Below, one piece after another: positions 10,160 through 23,500 of a stretch of DNA of 64,000 nucleotides. Positions within the stretch are counted from its first letter, which is position 1. Each line of letters opens with the position of its first letter. The notes under the pieces are model-generated. The model made no database searches. It saw nothing but the letters and a program-made list of their open reading frames with translations, and was not told where the DNA came from. A program made the position numbers and the translations under genes. Source of the stretch: Achatina immaculata (taxonomy: Eukaryota > Mollusca > Gastropoda > Stylommatophora > Achatinidae); NCBI GenBank assembly GCA_009760885.1, contig CM019715.1:23277642-23341641 (forward strand), read 5' to 3'.

Positions 10160-11414
10160 ATTGTACATCTTTAGTGGCCACATTAAAAAAAAAATTCTGA
10201 AAATGTATCCTGGTTCATTTTTTCAGCAGTGAAACATAGTTCTTGGTAGCATGATTCATTCTCTTTTGCTACTCATTGTGGATGCCTCGCTACTTCACAC
10301 TTTGAACTGCTTTGTCCGCATCTCGCTTTCAAATATGGTAACTCAAGAACTACGGGGATTTGTGTCACCCAGCAACTTCGTAGCTCAGCCTTTGTGTCAG
10401 TGATCACATTCTTAGACAACTTCTTCTCCGTTAGTAAGCTTAGTGCTTATTGTCTGCACTAATAACTCACGCACCTCCCCCCCCCCCCCCCAATCTTTTA
10501 CACACACAAACACATCTCCACATTGTTGGGAAGGGAATATACATCAGATTGGGAAACCCTGAAATTTCCAGCTTGAAAAAATGTGTAACACGATTTCCTA
10601 TTGGCTGTATTTGTGCCTGCACGCTAATTTGATTTTAAAAAGTTCCACGGCCTGTTAAGAAATAATTAAGGCATCAAACTATATTTGCATAAGTGTGTGC
10701 TTAAAAATTTTCTTTTCTTTGTTGAACAAATTTAAATCTGACAGTTTTAAGAATATCCCAGCTTCATGAGGGATAACATCTGTCCGATTAGTTACTGCAG
10801 TACAAAGATATTAGGAAGTAATCTACATCCGGGGTCTCGGGTAAACTAAAACAGCCATATTGTCCTTTTAACGAGTACGGTAGCGTTTTTGTAATGCCTG
10901 CCACAGTCTTGATATCTGCACACAAACATTGTATTACACCTTACAGAGCCATGGACTGGATCTTCGTACATTTTCACAGAACAGACTTATATAAGTAGCG
11001 GTGTTTCTTTTTAGTTATTCAAAGCAAGTTAACAAGCCCCAGTTTTCCCTACATGTTCGTACTGTAATCTGCAGACGACAGACAATCACATAAAACAGCC
11101 TCAAAGTCCTACAACTATCAGGTAGTCATATTTCAGACTTCTGATCCAGTTTCTCGGTAGTGAGTAGTTGCATATAAGCTAGCGCATGCTTAGCAATTAA
11201 AGATTGCCTTGGTCAAACAGAAAAATGTGCTGTCTCTTCTAGATTCAAAACTGCACACCAAAAGTTCTTCACAAAGACAACAATCGTATCAGTAAACATT
11301 TGTTTGCAGATATTTTATTAGAAAACAGTGGGGGTAGACAGTTCCGAAACAGAATAAACTAACAGTTTAGAAATTTGTACAGACTCACCAGGTACAGATA
11401 ACGGTTCCCAGAAA
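10160..11414. promoter_or_regulatory. Upstream region of the activin receptor gene
   Basis: A stretch without recognisable coding or repeat content, apart from a poly-C run at 10478. It should hold the promoter and 5' untranslated exon(s) of the receptor, but I cannot place a TATA box or start site. Confidence 0.3.
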
Positions 11415-11523
11415 ATGTACGCCAGTCAGGTCAGAAGATGGCTTCTGAGAAGCCAGAAAGTATCGTGGAGCAACTGGGCCTGTCTGATGACAGTTCTCAC
11501 ACTTTTCACAGCGCAGAGAAGCG
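11415..11523 (+). CDS. ACVR2: ACVR2-like exon 1 (signal peptide)
   Basis: ATG at 11415 starts [13 protein letters not shown]. The hydrophobic core [13 protein letters not shown] follows. The donor GCG|GTAAGTT gives phase 1. The N-region before the core is long (about 20 residues). The next in-frame Met is M25 (ATG at 11487), inside the core itself, so a start there would leave only a very short signal peptide. This is the only ATG that precedes the whole signal sequence. Confidence 0.85.
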
Positions 11524-14500
11524 GTAAGTTCTTATAAAAGACATACTTTTATAGAATTTTTGCACTTTACCAGGTATACAAACACACTTGTATGCAGAGT
11601 AGTCTACAAGTTGAGAAAAAGAAAATATCTCTCCTTTGAATAGCCATTTAATGTTTCGTTTATTAAAAAAACAAACTAAACTAAACTAAAAGCGCCATGA
11701 TGTAACTCATTTAATTTTGACGAGAAAACATTAATTTTACAACTTGACAACCTATCTTACATCCTTTCCCTGGCATCATATGTCATGTAGGGCTCACAAT
11801 GTGTCTCACCATGAGTCACTGTTCTCAGTGAGCTTCTCAACCTCATCAAGGGATTTGATGCCAAATATTGATAGCCTTTCTGGTCAGTGTTCTCTTTAGA
11901 GTTTCTTGAGGTTAGACACTTTTCCATTTTTTTTACAGATGTTTCCCATTTGATGGCTTGCTTTGTGATTCTCCAATTGTTTCTTCTCATCACATGACCC
12001 ATATATGAGTTTTGATTTGCTGTGTCTCTGTAACAAGTAGTTTTTGCCTAACTAGAGTCACCTCCAGATGGATCATAGGGTGAGGTTGTTGGCTTCATGC
12101 CAAACTCCCTTTCCTTGGGGGGGGGGGGCGGTGCGGTGTGTAAGGTTTGGTCTGACCCCTCCACCACAGACCTGTCCAGCTTGGTTGAACCTGCCAGGAG
12201 TACTAGTCCCCTGCTGACATAGCTCTACAACCTGTACAACTAAAACAAAATGGCCAATTCTCTGACATCTAATTATTTTTGTTTTGTCCTTGTTAATTTC
12301 AAGTCCTATTTTGCTAGCCAGTGAAGACAGGCTATCTATTTTTTCTTGCATAGAATTCACATTGTTACTGATAAGAGTTATGTCATCAGCAAAATCAAGA
12401 TCTTCTAGTTGGGTCTCATGTACCCAGTCAGTACCTGTGCAGCATTTTTTTCATTATGAAGTCTATTGTAATTCCAAAAAGCAAAGGAGACAATATACAT
12501 CCTTGTTTCACACCTGTTTCAATCTGGAACCATTCACTTATCCTTTCTTCTGTTTTGACTTCACATACATATCCATTGTAGAAGTCCTTAATGATGTTGA
12601 CAATTTTAGATGGTATTCCATATAGACTTAAAATTCTCTACAATAAATCTGTGTATGCTATAAAATGCTTTTTTAAAGTCGATGAAGTTCAGTATTAATG
12701 GTTTCTGCTTTTCAATATGTTCTTCAAGTATTATTCTTAGAATAAAGATCTGGTCAAGACAGCTTCTCCCTTTTCGAAATCCTGCTTGTTCTTCTCTCAT
12801 TGCTGTATCCACTATATCTTCAAGTCTATTCAAAATGACCTTGCAAAATACTTTTGACACAACTGACATTAAGGTTACCCCTCTCCAGTTGTTACAGTCA
12901 CTAAGATTGCCTTTTTTTGGTATTTTAACAATGATTCCTTTTTTCCATTTAGAAGGGACCTTTTCTTCTTTCCAAATCTTATTAAACATTCTCTGTAGTT
13001 GTCTCCTATTTTCACTATTGATAGCTTTTAACATTTCTGGTATTATTTCATCTTCACCTGCAGCTTTATTGTTAGCCATTAAATTCACTGCTGTTTCAAT
13101 TTCATGCAGTGTAATTTCATCTAGATTGATATTTAATTGTGGGGCTGATAAGTTGGTTTCAAGGTTTAACAATTCTTTTGGGTGTGGTTGATTAAGTATT
13201 TCTTGTAAGTGTTCAGCCCGTCTTTGCTTTTGGTCTTTACTTGATGTTAATAGGGTTCCAGTTTTGCTAAGGATTAGTCTTTCTTTAGATGTAATAGTAC
13301 CTGTTAGCCTCTTTTGTATGTTATATAAAGTTTTGCTGTCTCTTGTTTTTGCTGCTTTCTCTGCCTCTTTCACCATATTGTATTCTCTTTTATCCTTTCT
13401 AGCTGAACTTTTTACTTTTTTGTCTATTTCTTTATATGTTGCTTTCGCCAGATCTTTTCCAAGATCTGTTTTTACATTCAGCATGTCTAATTTGGCCGCT
13501 CGTCTTTCATGTATGTACTTCCATGTGTTTTCTGATATCCATGATTTTCTGTTTGGTTTTTTCAGTCCAGCGCTTACTTTTGCTGCTGTGATTATGGCTG
13601 TGCTGTAAGAATTCCATAATTCATCTATACCTATCTCCTCTACTTCACTGGGTGTTATGGAATGATTGGCAAGTTCCTGATTGAAATTACTGTTAGTATT
13701 CTCTTCTTGTAGGCTTTGGCTGTTTATCTTGCTGTGTATTAATTGATTGAAATCAGTCATAGCATTTGAAAAAAAAAAGTACTAAAACTTTGCTATAATT
13801 CAGTCATAGCATTTGAAAAAAAAAGTACTAAAACTTTACTATAATTCACTCATAGCATTTGAAAAAAAAATGCCTCTTAAGGGAAAAAAAGCGTCAAATT
13901 AAAAAAAAAAATCAAATTGCAAACGGATTGAACTTGCTAAGAAGTCAAAATAAGAATTTTAAGAAGAAAATCTGAATCGCATAAAAATAGCATTTCATTG
14001 TAGTTCAGGAGTCTGTGAGTTTACAAATTTTACCAGTTTTTTCACTTATTGTACATCTGTACACAGATGAAACAAAATATGTAGTTAGATTTTTTTGTTG
14101 ACAAATAAAATATTCTCTGTTTTAGACATCTAGAAGCACAGTTGTGTAACAGTTAATAGTGAGCCACATCTTAAACAAGAGACATTAGAGTGGCATCATT
14201 GTGCCATTGCATGTGATAGAGCATAGAGATGAAAGATAAAGAGAGAATTCTGTTGAGAAAAAAAACTTTTCTTATGGATTCATTCAGGAGAGGGTCCTGG
14301 TAGTTTCTTCATCTTCTTCTTTCTTCTGCATCGTTTGTTCAGACACTCGGACGCAGACAGCAGTCTCTCTCACAAGTGCGGCACTTTGTCTCAGGTGTTC
14401 AGTATCACCGTAAAGCTTTTCCCTGTGGGGGGAGGGAGGGGGGGGTCTGGGGGGTCTGACCAGGTTCTTTCCCTGGATGGGTTATGTAGCTGGCAACTCT

Positions 14501-17500
14501 GGAGGATGTGATGTGCTTGTCTCTTGCTGTTGGCTGTAGGCACATTGAGCTAATTCTCATCTTCAGGTGTAAATGGTTTTTCAACTTGTGGTAAACTGTT
14601 CTCAGCTGGAAGATTATCACTTGATCATTTCTTGAGTGTAATATTCATCATCATGCTTTGAATGGAAAAATTCTGTTTTTAACTGTTAATTTTCAAAATA
14701 TAAAAAAAACCACCATAACATTTAAAATTCTTGATTATAACAGTGGCATTGTGCACACAATAAAGCTTTGTTTTGTGATCTTGCTATTGTGAGACCTGTA
14801 ACCAGACTTTTATATTCATCCTTTTCATTGTTGTGTGTCTTTTTTTCTGTATTTAAAAAAAAAAATTGTCTTTGTGTTTGTTAAATTTTCCTCTATGTTG
14901 TTCATTTCTTTTCACACTTGTTAATGTTTTCTTCTACGCTTTCAGGAAGACGCCTGTCCAATGAGGCAATCATTGACCCATAGTTGATATGCTAGCGTCA
15001 GGGTTAGCGAACCATAGCTGACCAAGACCCTGTCCCATCTCCCCGTTGGTACCCCTGGGAACAGGGCTAGCCTGGCTAATGGGGCAGGGATCGCCATAGT
15101 CCCCATGGTGGTGGAGTCTGCTAGAGAAGCATTGCACACATGCTGCTTTCTAGCTGTACTCCGGGACTGAAAAAGTAGCTGCCATAACCCGCTCCTATGC
15201 CGATACGATGCTGTTCCTCTACACCATCGGCTGCAAAGAACAACAGCTCGCAGTTACAGGGAGTTCATACAAGTGCAAACCTATGCTTTCAACTGTTCTA
15301 TTAATTTTAATTTTGTTTTTTCCCCCTTTATTATGAACTTTGCTGAGTTTCCACTGTAAGACCAAGTCTTATCATTCAAGTTGCAGATAATTCATGTGAA
15401 GTAATAAAATGTTTGGATCTGTTTTATCACTTTTAGGAGCCAAAGTTCATAAAGGTACAACTGTGTGTGAAAATTATGATCGAAATGAGTGCGTGCAGGG
15501 CACAGGATCGTGTACTCCTACTCTTGAAGAGTGCTCCAACTTGACAGCATCAAATAAGCAACTGAATGAGCCACATATTCACATGCAATGCTTCGTCTCT
15601 TGGCTGACCATCAATAACTCGCAAGATCTGGTTTTGAAGAAAGGCTGCTGGATGGATGAGCACCGGTAAACATTGTTATTCTGGTACTACGGTCACTTCT
15701 GGTAACAGTAAATTGGTATCTGTAATGTAGATTGTGCAGTTTTTTAAAAAAAAAAAAAAAATTTGTAGATTATTTGGTTTGTGTGGTGACCTTAGCATTT
15801 CTTCGTCTCCTACGTTTAGTTTCGTATGCTCAGCTTTCTAAACAAGGAGTTGGGTTGCTGCCATGAATTCTGCTGTCGGCAGGAGTCTTTGTAGAAACCC
15901 CAGAGTTTCTCCTCTGTGCTGCTCTCTCAGGGCCATACCTGGACTCTGGAGTCTCCATATATGGTGCAGGACTGTAGTGTGTGTTTTGGGGTCTGGGGGG
16001 GGGGGTCATTTTGACACATGCATTGGGCTGTTAACGCAGCCTTTATGAGTGCTGAGTCTGCAGTGTCCAGTTTGTGACCTGAAGATTATGGTTTGTTGTT
16101 GTTTGGGGTCCTGTGAGTATCTGCTGTCTGTCCTCTGCCTCTAGGTGTTCTGATGTTTCCTTCTTACTAGTGTTTTCATTTCCTTTTGCGATATCCATTG
16201 TTAGCATTTAAGTTCTTGGTAAAAGATAAATCTTAAGGTCTGTTACCAGTCAGGATTACATTTGATATTTTAATTCATAGCTTAAGCGTCATGATAATTT
16301 AGAGAAGACCGTATTGGAAGGATACATAATGGGAAAAAGAAAAAGAGGAAGACCGAAACGAAGATGGCTGCAAGACATCGTTGATGATCTGGAAATGGAT
16401 GCAGCAGCAGCAGGCCATCTTGCTCACAACCGAGAGGCCTACAGGAGTGCTGTTTGGGAGGCAAAGTTCCGCAAGGGACATGCAAAGGAATGAATGAATG
16501 AATGAATGAGCTTCAGTGACCTTGTGGTGGGTCTCAGTGCCTAGGTCTGGTGTTCCATAACCATGTGGTTGCTTAGATGGGCTCTTCCATAATGGAGGGC
16601 CAGTACTGCTTATCTCTGGTGGTAACTACTGTAATCCAAAATACTGGTTTTGTCAGTCCAACATTCAGTACCCAATACTTTTTTTTTTCTAATGTAAAAT
16701 TTAACACACTTTGCAGATATCAGTCAGTCAGCATGTACCTTGCAGAACTTTGCGTCCATAGCAGCTGTCCTGTAGGCCCCTCATTTGTAAGCAAGATGTT
16801 CTGCTGCTGATGCATCTCATTCTCAGACCATCAACGATATCAGTGGGAGTTAAATATTGGTGTGAATTTTTCCTGTTGTGATGAGATTTATTCTTAACAA
16901 AATGCTCACATGCTTAACCAAAACAAAACTGGCTGATTCTCCTTTAATGCAAATTGGGCATTATCAGATAGATGGATGGCCCAATTATCCACAAACTGAT
17001 TTCAGTAGTTGCGGTAACTGACGACCTCCAAAAGGTTTTTGTTTTTTCCTCCTCCTCCTCCTCTTTTTTTTTTTCAAATCAGTAAATTTACTGATGATTG
17101 AAGGTTAATGCAATCATTGGTGCACCTTGAATTTTGTCTTGCTGTAGCTGTCACCTTGTACCACTGACAGACAAAATTGCTCAGATCTTGTCTGATACAT
17201 CCTCATTTACAGTGATAGGGATTATTATGTGCCAGTCTTGTATACAAGTTAGAAGAGATTTTATGACCATGAGATGCATGCTTAGCTATACTTGGTTTTG
17301 CATTAACAAGCGTGGTTGATGGTAATTAATGCTTCCAAGACCACATTTTGCCATTGTATTTCTGTTCCTGTAGGTGTTATGGTAAACGAGAATGTGTCGA
17401 GGAAAGATTCAGTGCAGCTGCGTTTTTCTGCTGTTGTGATGGAGATCTCTGCAATAAGGAGTTCTTTCATAGACCATCGCAAGATCCTTATGTTGAGTAC

Positions 17501-20500
17501 AACGAACATGAGTCAGATATGGTCAGGCACCCTGGAGACGGACATCTAACCAAAACGGGCAGTGTTGTCAGACGCCCTGGAGACCACCAGCTAACCAGAA
17601 CTGTCCTCTACTCTATAGTCCCCATATTTGGGGTTGGCATTATTGTGGTGACCCTGTTCTTTATGTGGAGGAGGCACCAGCACCACATGGGACACACCCA
17701 GCTGCCAACAGTGGACCCAAGTCTGGCACCAACACCTTCTCATTCATCTCTTTACCTGCAGCTCTTGGAGCTCAGAGCTAGAGGCCGGTACGGCTCAGTT
17801 TGGAAGGCTCACCTGCCAGACAAGTGAGTACCAGCCTCAAGATCTTTCCGTTCTTAAGTTTGTTTCATTTGCATATCCTGATGCATGCTTAACTGCTTGG
17901 TAAGTATGTGCTGTGTGATAGTCAAGACAGTTTAAAATGGGAATAATCAGACAAAAGTGGGGTAGCAATGTAATCACGTGATACTCACTTAACAGGATGA
18001 TGTGAAATTGCAGACTGACTAGTGGAGGTTAAGGATTAACACATGATCATGTTTCAGACTATGTGATCTTAAATCCAATATGAGAAATAAGGCCACCACC
18101 TTTTTAATTTACAAAATGCTTTTGTTACTTACAGAATGTTGGCTAAACTTCTAGTTGACTGTAATAAAGAGCCAACAACTGCACTAGCTCCTGTTGATGA
18201 TATTTCTAATTCTTCTAAATACCCATTTCCATGCCATCAAAGGCATATTGGGGATACAGTGTTAGGGCTGTATTTCCACGACCTTTGGCACATGAAAATG
18301 TGATGTGGTTAGAATCGTGCCTGGGTGCATTTAGCTTTCCAGATTTCTCAGGTACTCATTTTTAGAGGCTGGGTTGAGCCTGGGATCTTTTTATTTTTGG
18401 CGTCTCCAGAAAAAAAATCCCACTGCTAAGACTGAAAGTGGTACCACCGGATTATTAACTGAGTGTCTACCCTGCATTCAACTGGGCCACCTAACGATAT
18501 TTGCAACAAACATAAACAAAGCCAGTGGTAGTTATAGAAATAATATGGTCCAAAACAGGATTTTTCTTATGCATTTTGGTGCTCGTGCAGATGAAATATT
18601 TCTTCCATGTTTGCAGGGTTATATTTGTTTTAATTGATGCAAGTTTAATGGCTGAAACTATTGTCCAAAAATAAAAACAAAGGAGATCACCGGTGTAGAT
18701 GATCTGGTGATTTTGTATGGTTGTTGTGTTCTCAATAATAGTTTCTTGTTTTCTTAATGTATCACATTACCCAAACATTTCTCATACAGAAGGGATAAAT
18801 GTGAAATTTCAATCATTGCTTTACATTCTTGCTGCTTCTGTTGAGAGCAGAGTAAAAGTGAGGCTGTTGAGAATAGCATTAAATTTTGTCTGACTGTCTT
18901 TACCCGTCTGATCTGAAATTTCAGTTCAGCTCTCTTTCCTCAGTTCTATGTTAACTTGTCTGCCCGTGCGCCCCCCAAATATGGTCTCCCAGTGAAAGAA
19001 ACAAAATTCTTTTTTAACCCAATTCACCACTTTATGGTTGATGTATTTTTGTTACTTTCCATCAGACCTTTGACCTTTTATTTCCCCAGCATTTTAGTTC
19101 TTGCCTGGACCTGTGTATGTAGACATGAGTTTGATGCATTCATGCCAAATATCTGGAAGAACGTGATATGCAGCAGAAAAGTTTTTTCCATTTTTATTTT
19201 TGTTTTGCCCTTGCTGTTGTCCCTGGAGAAGGTGTTTTGCTGAAATATTGGTTGTTAAAAAAAAACAAACCAATATTTCAGCAAAACACCTTTTATAAAG
19301 GAAATTATTTTGCCTTTTTGTCCCTTAATTATCATGATCCTTTCTGTAAAACAACACAACACAACACTCCTCTTCATTCACTTTATTTTATAAATTGCCA
19401 TATGTTTATAAAGTGATTGTTTATATGACATGTTTTTTTTAAAAAAATTTTTAAAAAAAAAAATTATTTGCTGACTTCTGCATCAGGGAAGAGTTAAGTG
19501 GCTGTATGTCTGGCAAGGGTTTGGTTGTACCTTACTACATGAAGTATGTGACAGTCAAGATCTTCCCACTTCAGGACAAGCAGTCATGGATGGCTGAGCT
19601 GGATATCTACAATCTGCCTCATATGAAGCATGAGAATATTCTGCGCTTCATTGCCCCAGAAAAGAGAGAGGATGCCGAGATCACAGAGCTGTGGCTTATC
19701 ACAGAGTTTCATGAGAAAGGTGAGTAGCAGATGCTCGTGCTGGCTGAAGAACTACCAGCTCATGGTGGAAAGTGTGTACGCTTTCTAGGAGGTGAGATGG
19801 AAATGTACAGTATGCTTTGTTCCAAATGCTAAAACAAATGTATTTTTTGTGTGTGACCCCTTGAGCGTTTGCTTGGGAAAAAAAAATTGGTCGTTCTACC
19901 AACAGCGTATTATTTTCACACAAAATAACCTCCAGAGTGGAACGCACATCAGTTATAAAGACAAAGTAAATATTTATTATGCCGGAAATAAAAATAAAAT
20001 TTCTCAACATACACTGATGATGATGATGATGAAGATGGTTGCAATGATAATGATTATTATGGTGATATAAAGATGTTGAGATTAAAGGTGGTTGCAAATG
20101 ATAATGATTATGCTCATGCTAATGACAATTATAATCTGACATGAACTAATGATGATGATTATGATGAAGGTGGTAGCAGTGATGATGGTACAATGATGCT
20201 GGTGTTTTTCTTTTTATTTGATAAACTGCAAAGCACACTTTGTGCTTCGTGTAGAAGTATTACGTTTCCCCTATGAATCAAGATGCTGGACTGGATTGTT
20301 GCCGTTGACCATTTTCAGATAACACAAATTCAGGTGCAGTTCCAACAGTTTGAGTGTTGTCATCATTATCATAAATATCGCTCACACTCAAAGAATCTAA
20401 ATTGTCTGCTGTCCATATAAGTAGAAACATTGGCACCATTGTGTAACAAGATCTCTTCATCTCCGAAATATATTTACTGCAACTGGCCATTGTTCTCAAA

Positions 20501-23500
20501 GTGTGTACTGTATAACAAAACATGGCTATATTTAACGTGACCTGCTTATTGAATTTGCTGTTTCAGCAACTTCCCATGCTATCTGATAATTAGGTCAGCC
20601 ACTGTTTACGATAGGGCAAGAAAACTCGAGGGTAATGCTATGAAGTGCATCTGCAAGTTAACTCGGAGAGAACACTAAAAGGGGTGGAAGGATGGGTAAC
20701 TTCATTTTTATACAAGAAGTTGGTACTAATGCTTAGAATGAACTGGGAATTTATGTGAATCATCCAGTCAGTCATTTGCTGTCCCTTGCAGAACTTTGCC
20801 TCCCTAACAGCTCTCCTGTAGGCCTGTCAGTTGTAAGGAAGATGTCCTGCTGGTGATGCATCAGGTCACCACATTTGTGGTGTTTTGATAACTTTTCTCA
20901 CTTGAACTTAACAATGTGATACTGAGTTTCTGCCAGATCAGGGAACAAACCCCCCCCAGTTTGTCATGTGTCCTGAAACCACTGTAGTGAGACTGTTGAG
21001 TTAACTTGATGAACCCAGATTTAGTGAAGGTGGCCGGTAAACTTTTGTGATTTGGTTGAGAAGAATATAGCTCTTGAAAAATGAGGGTTATAGAGACATT
21101 GTTTAGATCATAAAGTGCTGTTGCATCCTCTTCCATCTGTTTCCCCATAAAGCTTAGGACTTGGGTTTGAATTTCTTATTCCAAAGTTGACACACATTTT
21201 TTTGTGCTTAAATATTTGATTACAGACATTGACAGCAATGCTTCACTCCTTCCAGGTTCCTTGTATGATTACCTTAAGGGTAATACTATAACTTGGGCCC
21301 AGCTGTGCAGAATAGGGGAATCTATGACATGTGGTCTTGCCTATCTACATGATGAGATCCCAGCAACTTATGGTTCACCAGCCAAACCTGCAATTGCTCA
21401 CCGGGACTTCAAGAGCAAGAATGTCCTTGTCAAGAATGATCTGACAGCATGCATTGCAGATTTTGGCCTAGCGCTGAAGTTTGAGCCGGGGAAAGCATTC
21501 AGCGAGACGCATCTTCAGGTATTTGAAAGTATTTTATTTTGGTCAGAGTTTGGTGTCCAGTGTTATTTCACCAGTAAGAGGAGTGTGTAATACTTTGCCT
21601 GTATGCTGTCAGTGTTATTTCACCAGTAAGAGGAGTGTGTAGTACTTTGCCTGTATGCTGTCAGTGTTATTTCACCAGTAAGGGGAGTATGTATACTTTG
21701 CCTGTATGCTGTCAGTGTTATTTCACCAGTAAGAGGAGTATGTATACTTTGCCTGTATGCTGTCAGTGTTATTTCACCAGTAAGAGGAGTATGTATACTT
21801 TGCCTGTATGCTGTCAGTGTTATTTCACCAGTAAGAGGAGTATGTATACTTTGCCTGTATGCTGTCAGTGTTATTTCACCAGTAAGAGGAGTATGTATAC
21901 TTTGCCTGTATGCTGTCAGTGTTATTTCACCAGTAAGAGGAGTATGTATACTTTGCCTGTATGCTGTCAGTGGTTTAGCAACAGATTAAAGAGTTTTTGT
22001 TGTTTTTTTTTACATTGTCCTTTCACAAACTTTTTTCCTTATATAAGCTAAAAACCAGAGTCTATAAATTAACCTGTTAAACATTGTATGATGTACGGAA
22101 TCTTCATCCGTTGTAATCTTATGTCATTTGAAATGGTTTTCTAAAATGGGGGTGCTGAAATAGAAGTCCTTGATGTCTGCTTCCTACATACCTCTATCTC
22201 AGATGAGGGTGGACTCTTAGCATTCCGCTATTTTCTCAGCAAAGACCCTCACCCCACTATTAACACTGATACCATAATAAGACTTGCACAGCTTGTACTA
22301 AACCTAAATTCTTTTGAATTCAATGGTGAATACTTTGAGCAAACCAGTGGTGTCACCATGGGAACGAAAATGGGTCCCAGTTATGCGTGTTTATTTATGG
22401 GCTTTCTGGAAGTTAAATTATGGGAAACCTACGCTGGCAGACTTCCAGAATTCTATAAAAGGTACATCGATGATGGCATTGATATCACCAGTATAACACA
22501 AGATGAGGTAAAAATTATTGAATTCGCCAACTCACTTAATCTTACATCTTACATCCTTTCCGTGCTGTTAAATGTCACATAGGGCTCGCATAGTTGTCTG
22601 CCAAGTTTCCTGTTTTTGCCAAGTTTTTCATCTTCATCAAGGGATGTTTTGCCCACTAAACTGGCTTCTCTTAACAATTTCCTCTTTAGAGTTTCACGTG
22701 GTTGGGCTCTTTTTCTTTGGCCTGTTGTGCTCCACTTGATAACTTGTTTTGGGATTCTCTGATTGTTTCTTCTCATGACATGGCTGACATATGTCCATCT
22801 TATTTTTCTAATCACCCATGAGAAAGGATGTTGTTTGCTAATCTGTCTTATCTCTGTGTTGTTCTTAAATTCGTTCAACTTTATACCAGGTATTTTCCTT
22901 AGGCATTTGTTTTCAAAAGAGTCTAATTTCTTGTCTGTTTCTTTAGTTGATTTCCAGCTTTAGTTGATTTCGAGCTTTCACATGCATAAATGAGGGTGGA
23001 TATCACATTTGAATTGAATAATCTTAACTTGGTTTCTGTGCCTTTAAATTCCATACCTTCGCAAGATTTTTGAAGGACAATGCTGCATTTGCAATTCTAA
23101 TTCTATCTTCCTTCCTGGTGTCACCATCCTGGTCTATGTAGCTGTCAAGGTATGCAAACTGGTTTACTTCATCAACAGCTGTTCCTTCTACATATATTTT
23201 TCCTTCTTGATTAATGAGAAGTTTCATTATTTTTGTTTTGTCTTTGCTAATTTCAAGACCTATTTTGCTAGCCAAGGAAGACAGGGAGTCTGTTTTGTCC
23301 TGCGTCGGTTTCACATTGTCACTGATAAGAGTTATGTTATCTGCAAAATCAAGATCTTCTATTTGGGTCCCATATACCTAATCAATGCTGGTTTTACCTG
23401 TACAGCATTTTTTGATTATAAAGTCTATGGCAATTCCATAAAGCAAGGGAGATAATATACATCCTTGTTTCACACCTGTTTCAATCTGAAACCATCTTCT

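Noticed and set aside
10160..11414. TATA box or defined promoter for the receptor gene
   Set aside because: No TATA-like element at a credible distance from a start site and no CpG-rich core. I could not support one.
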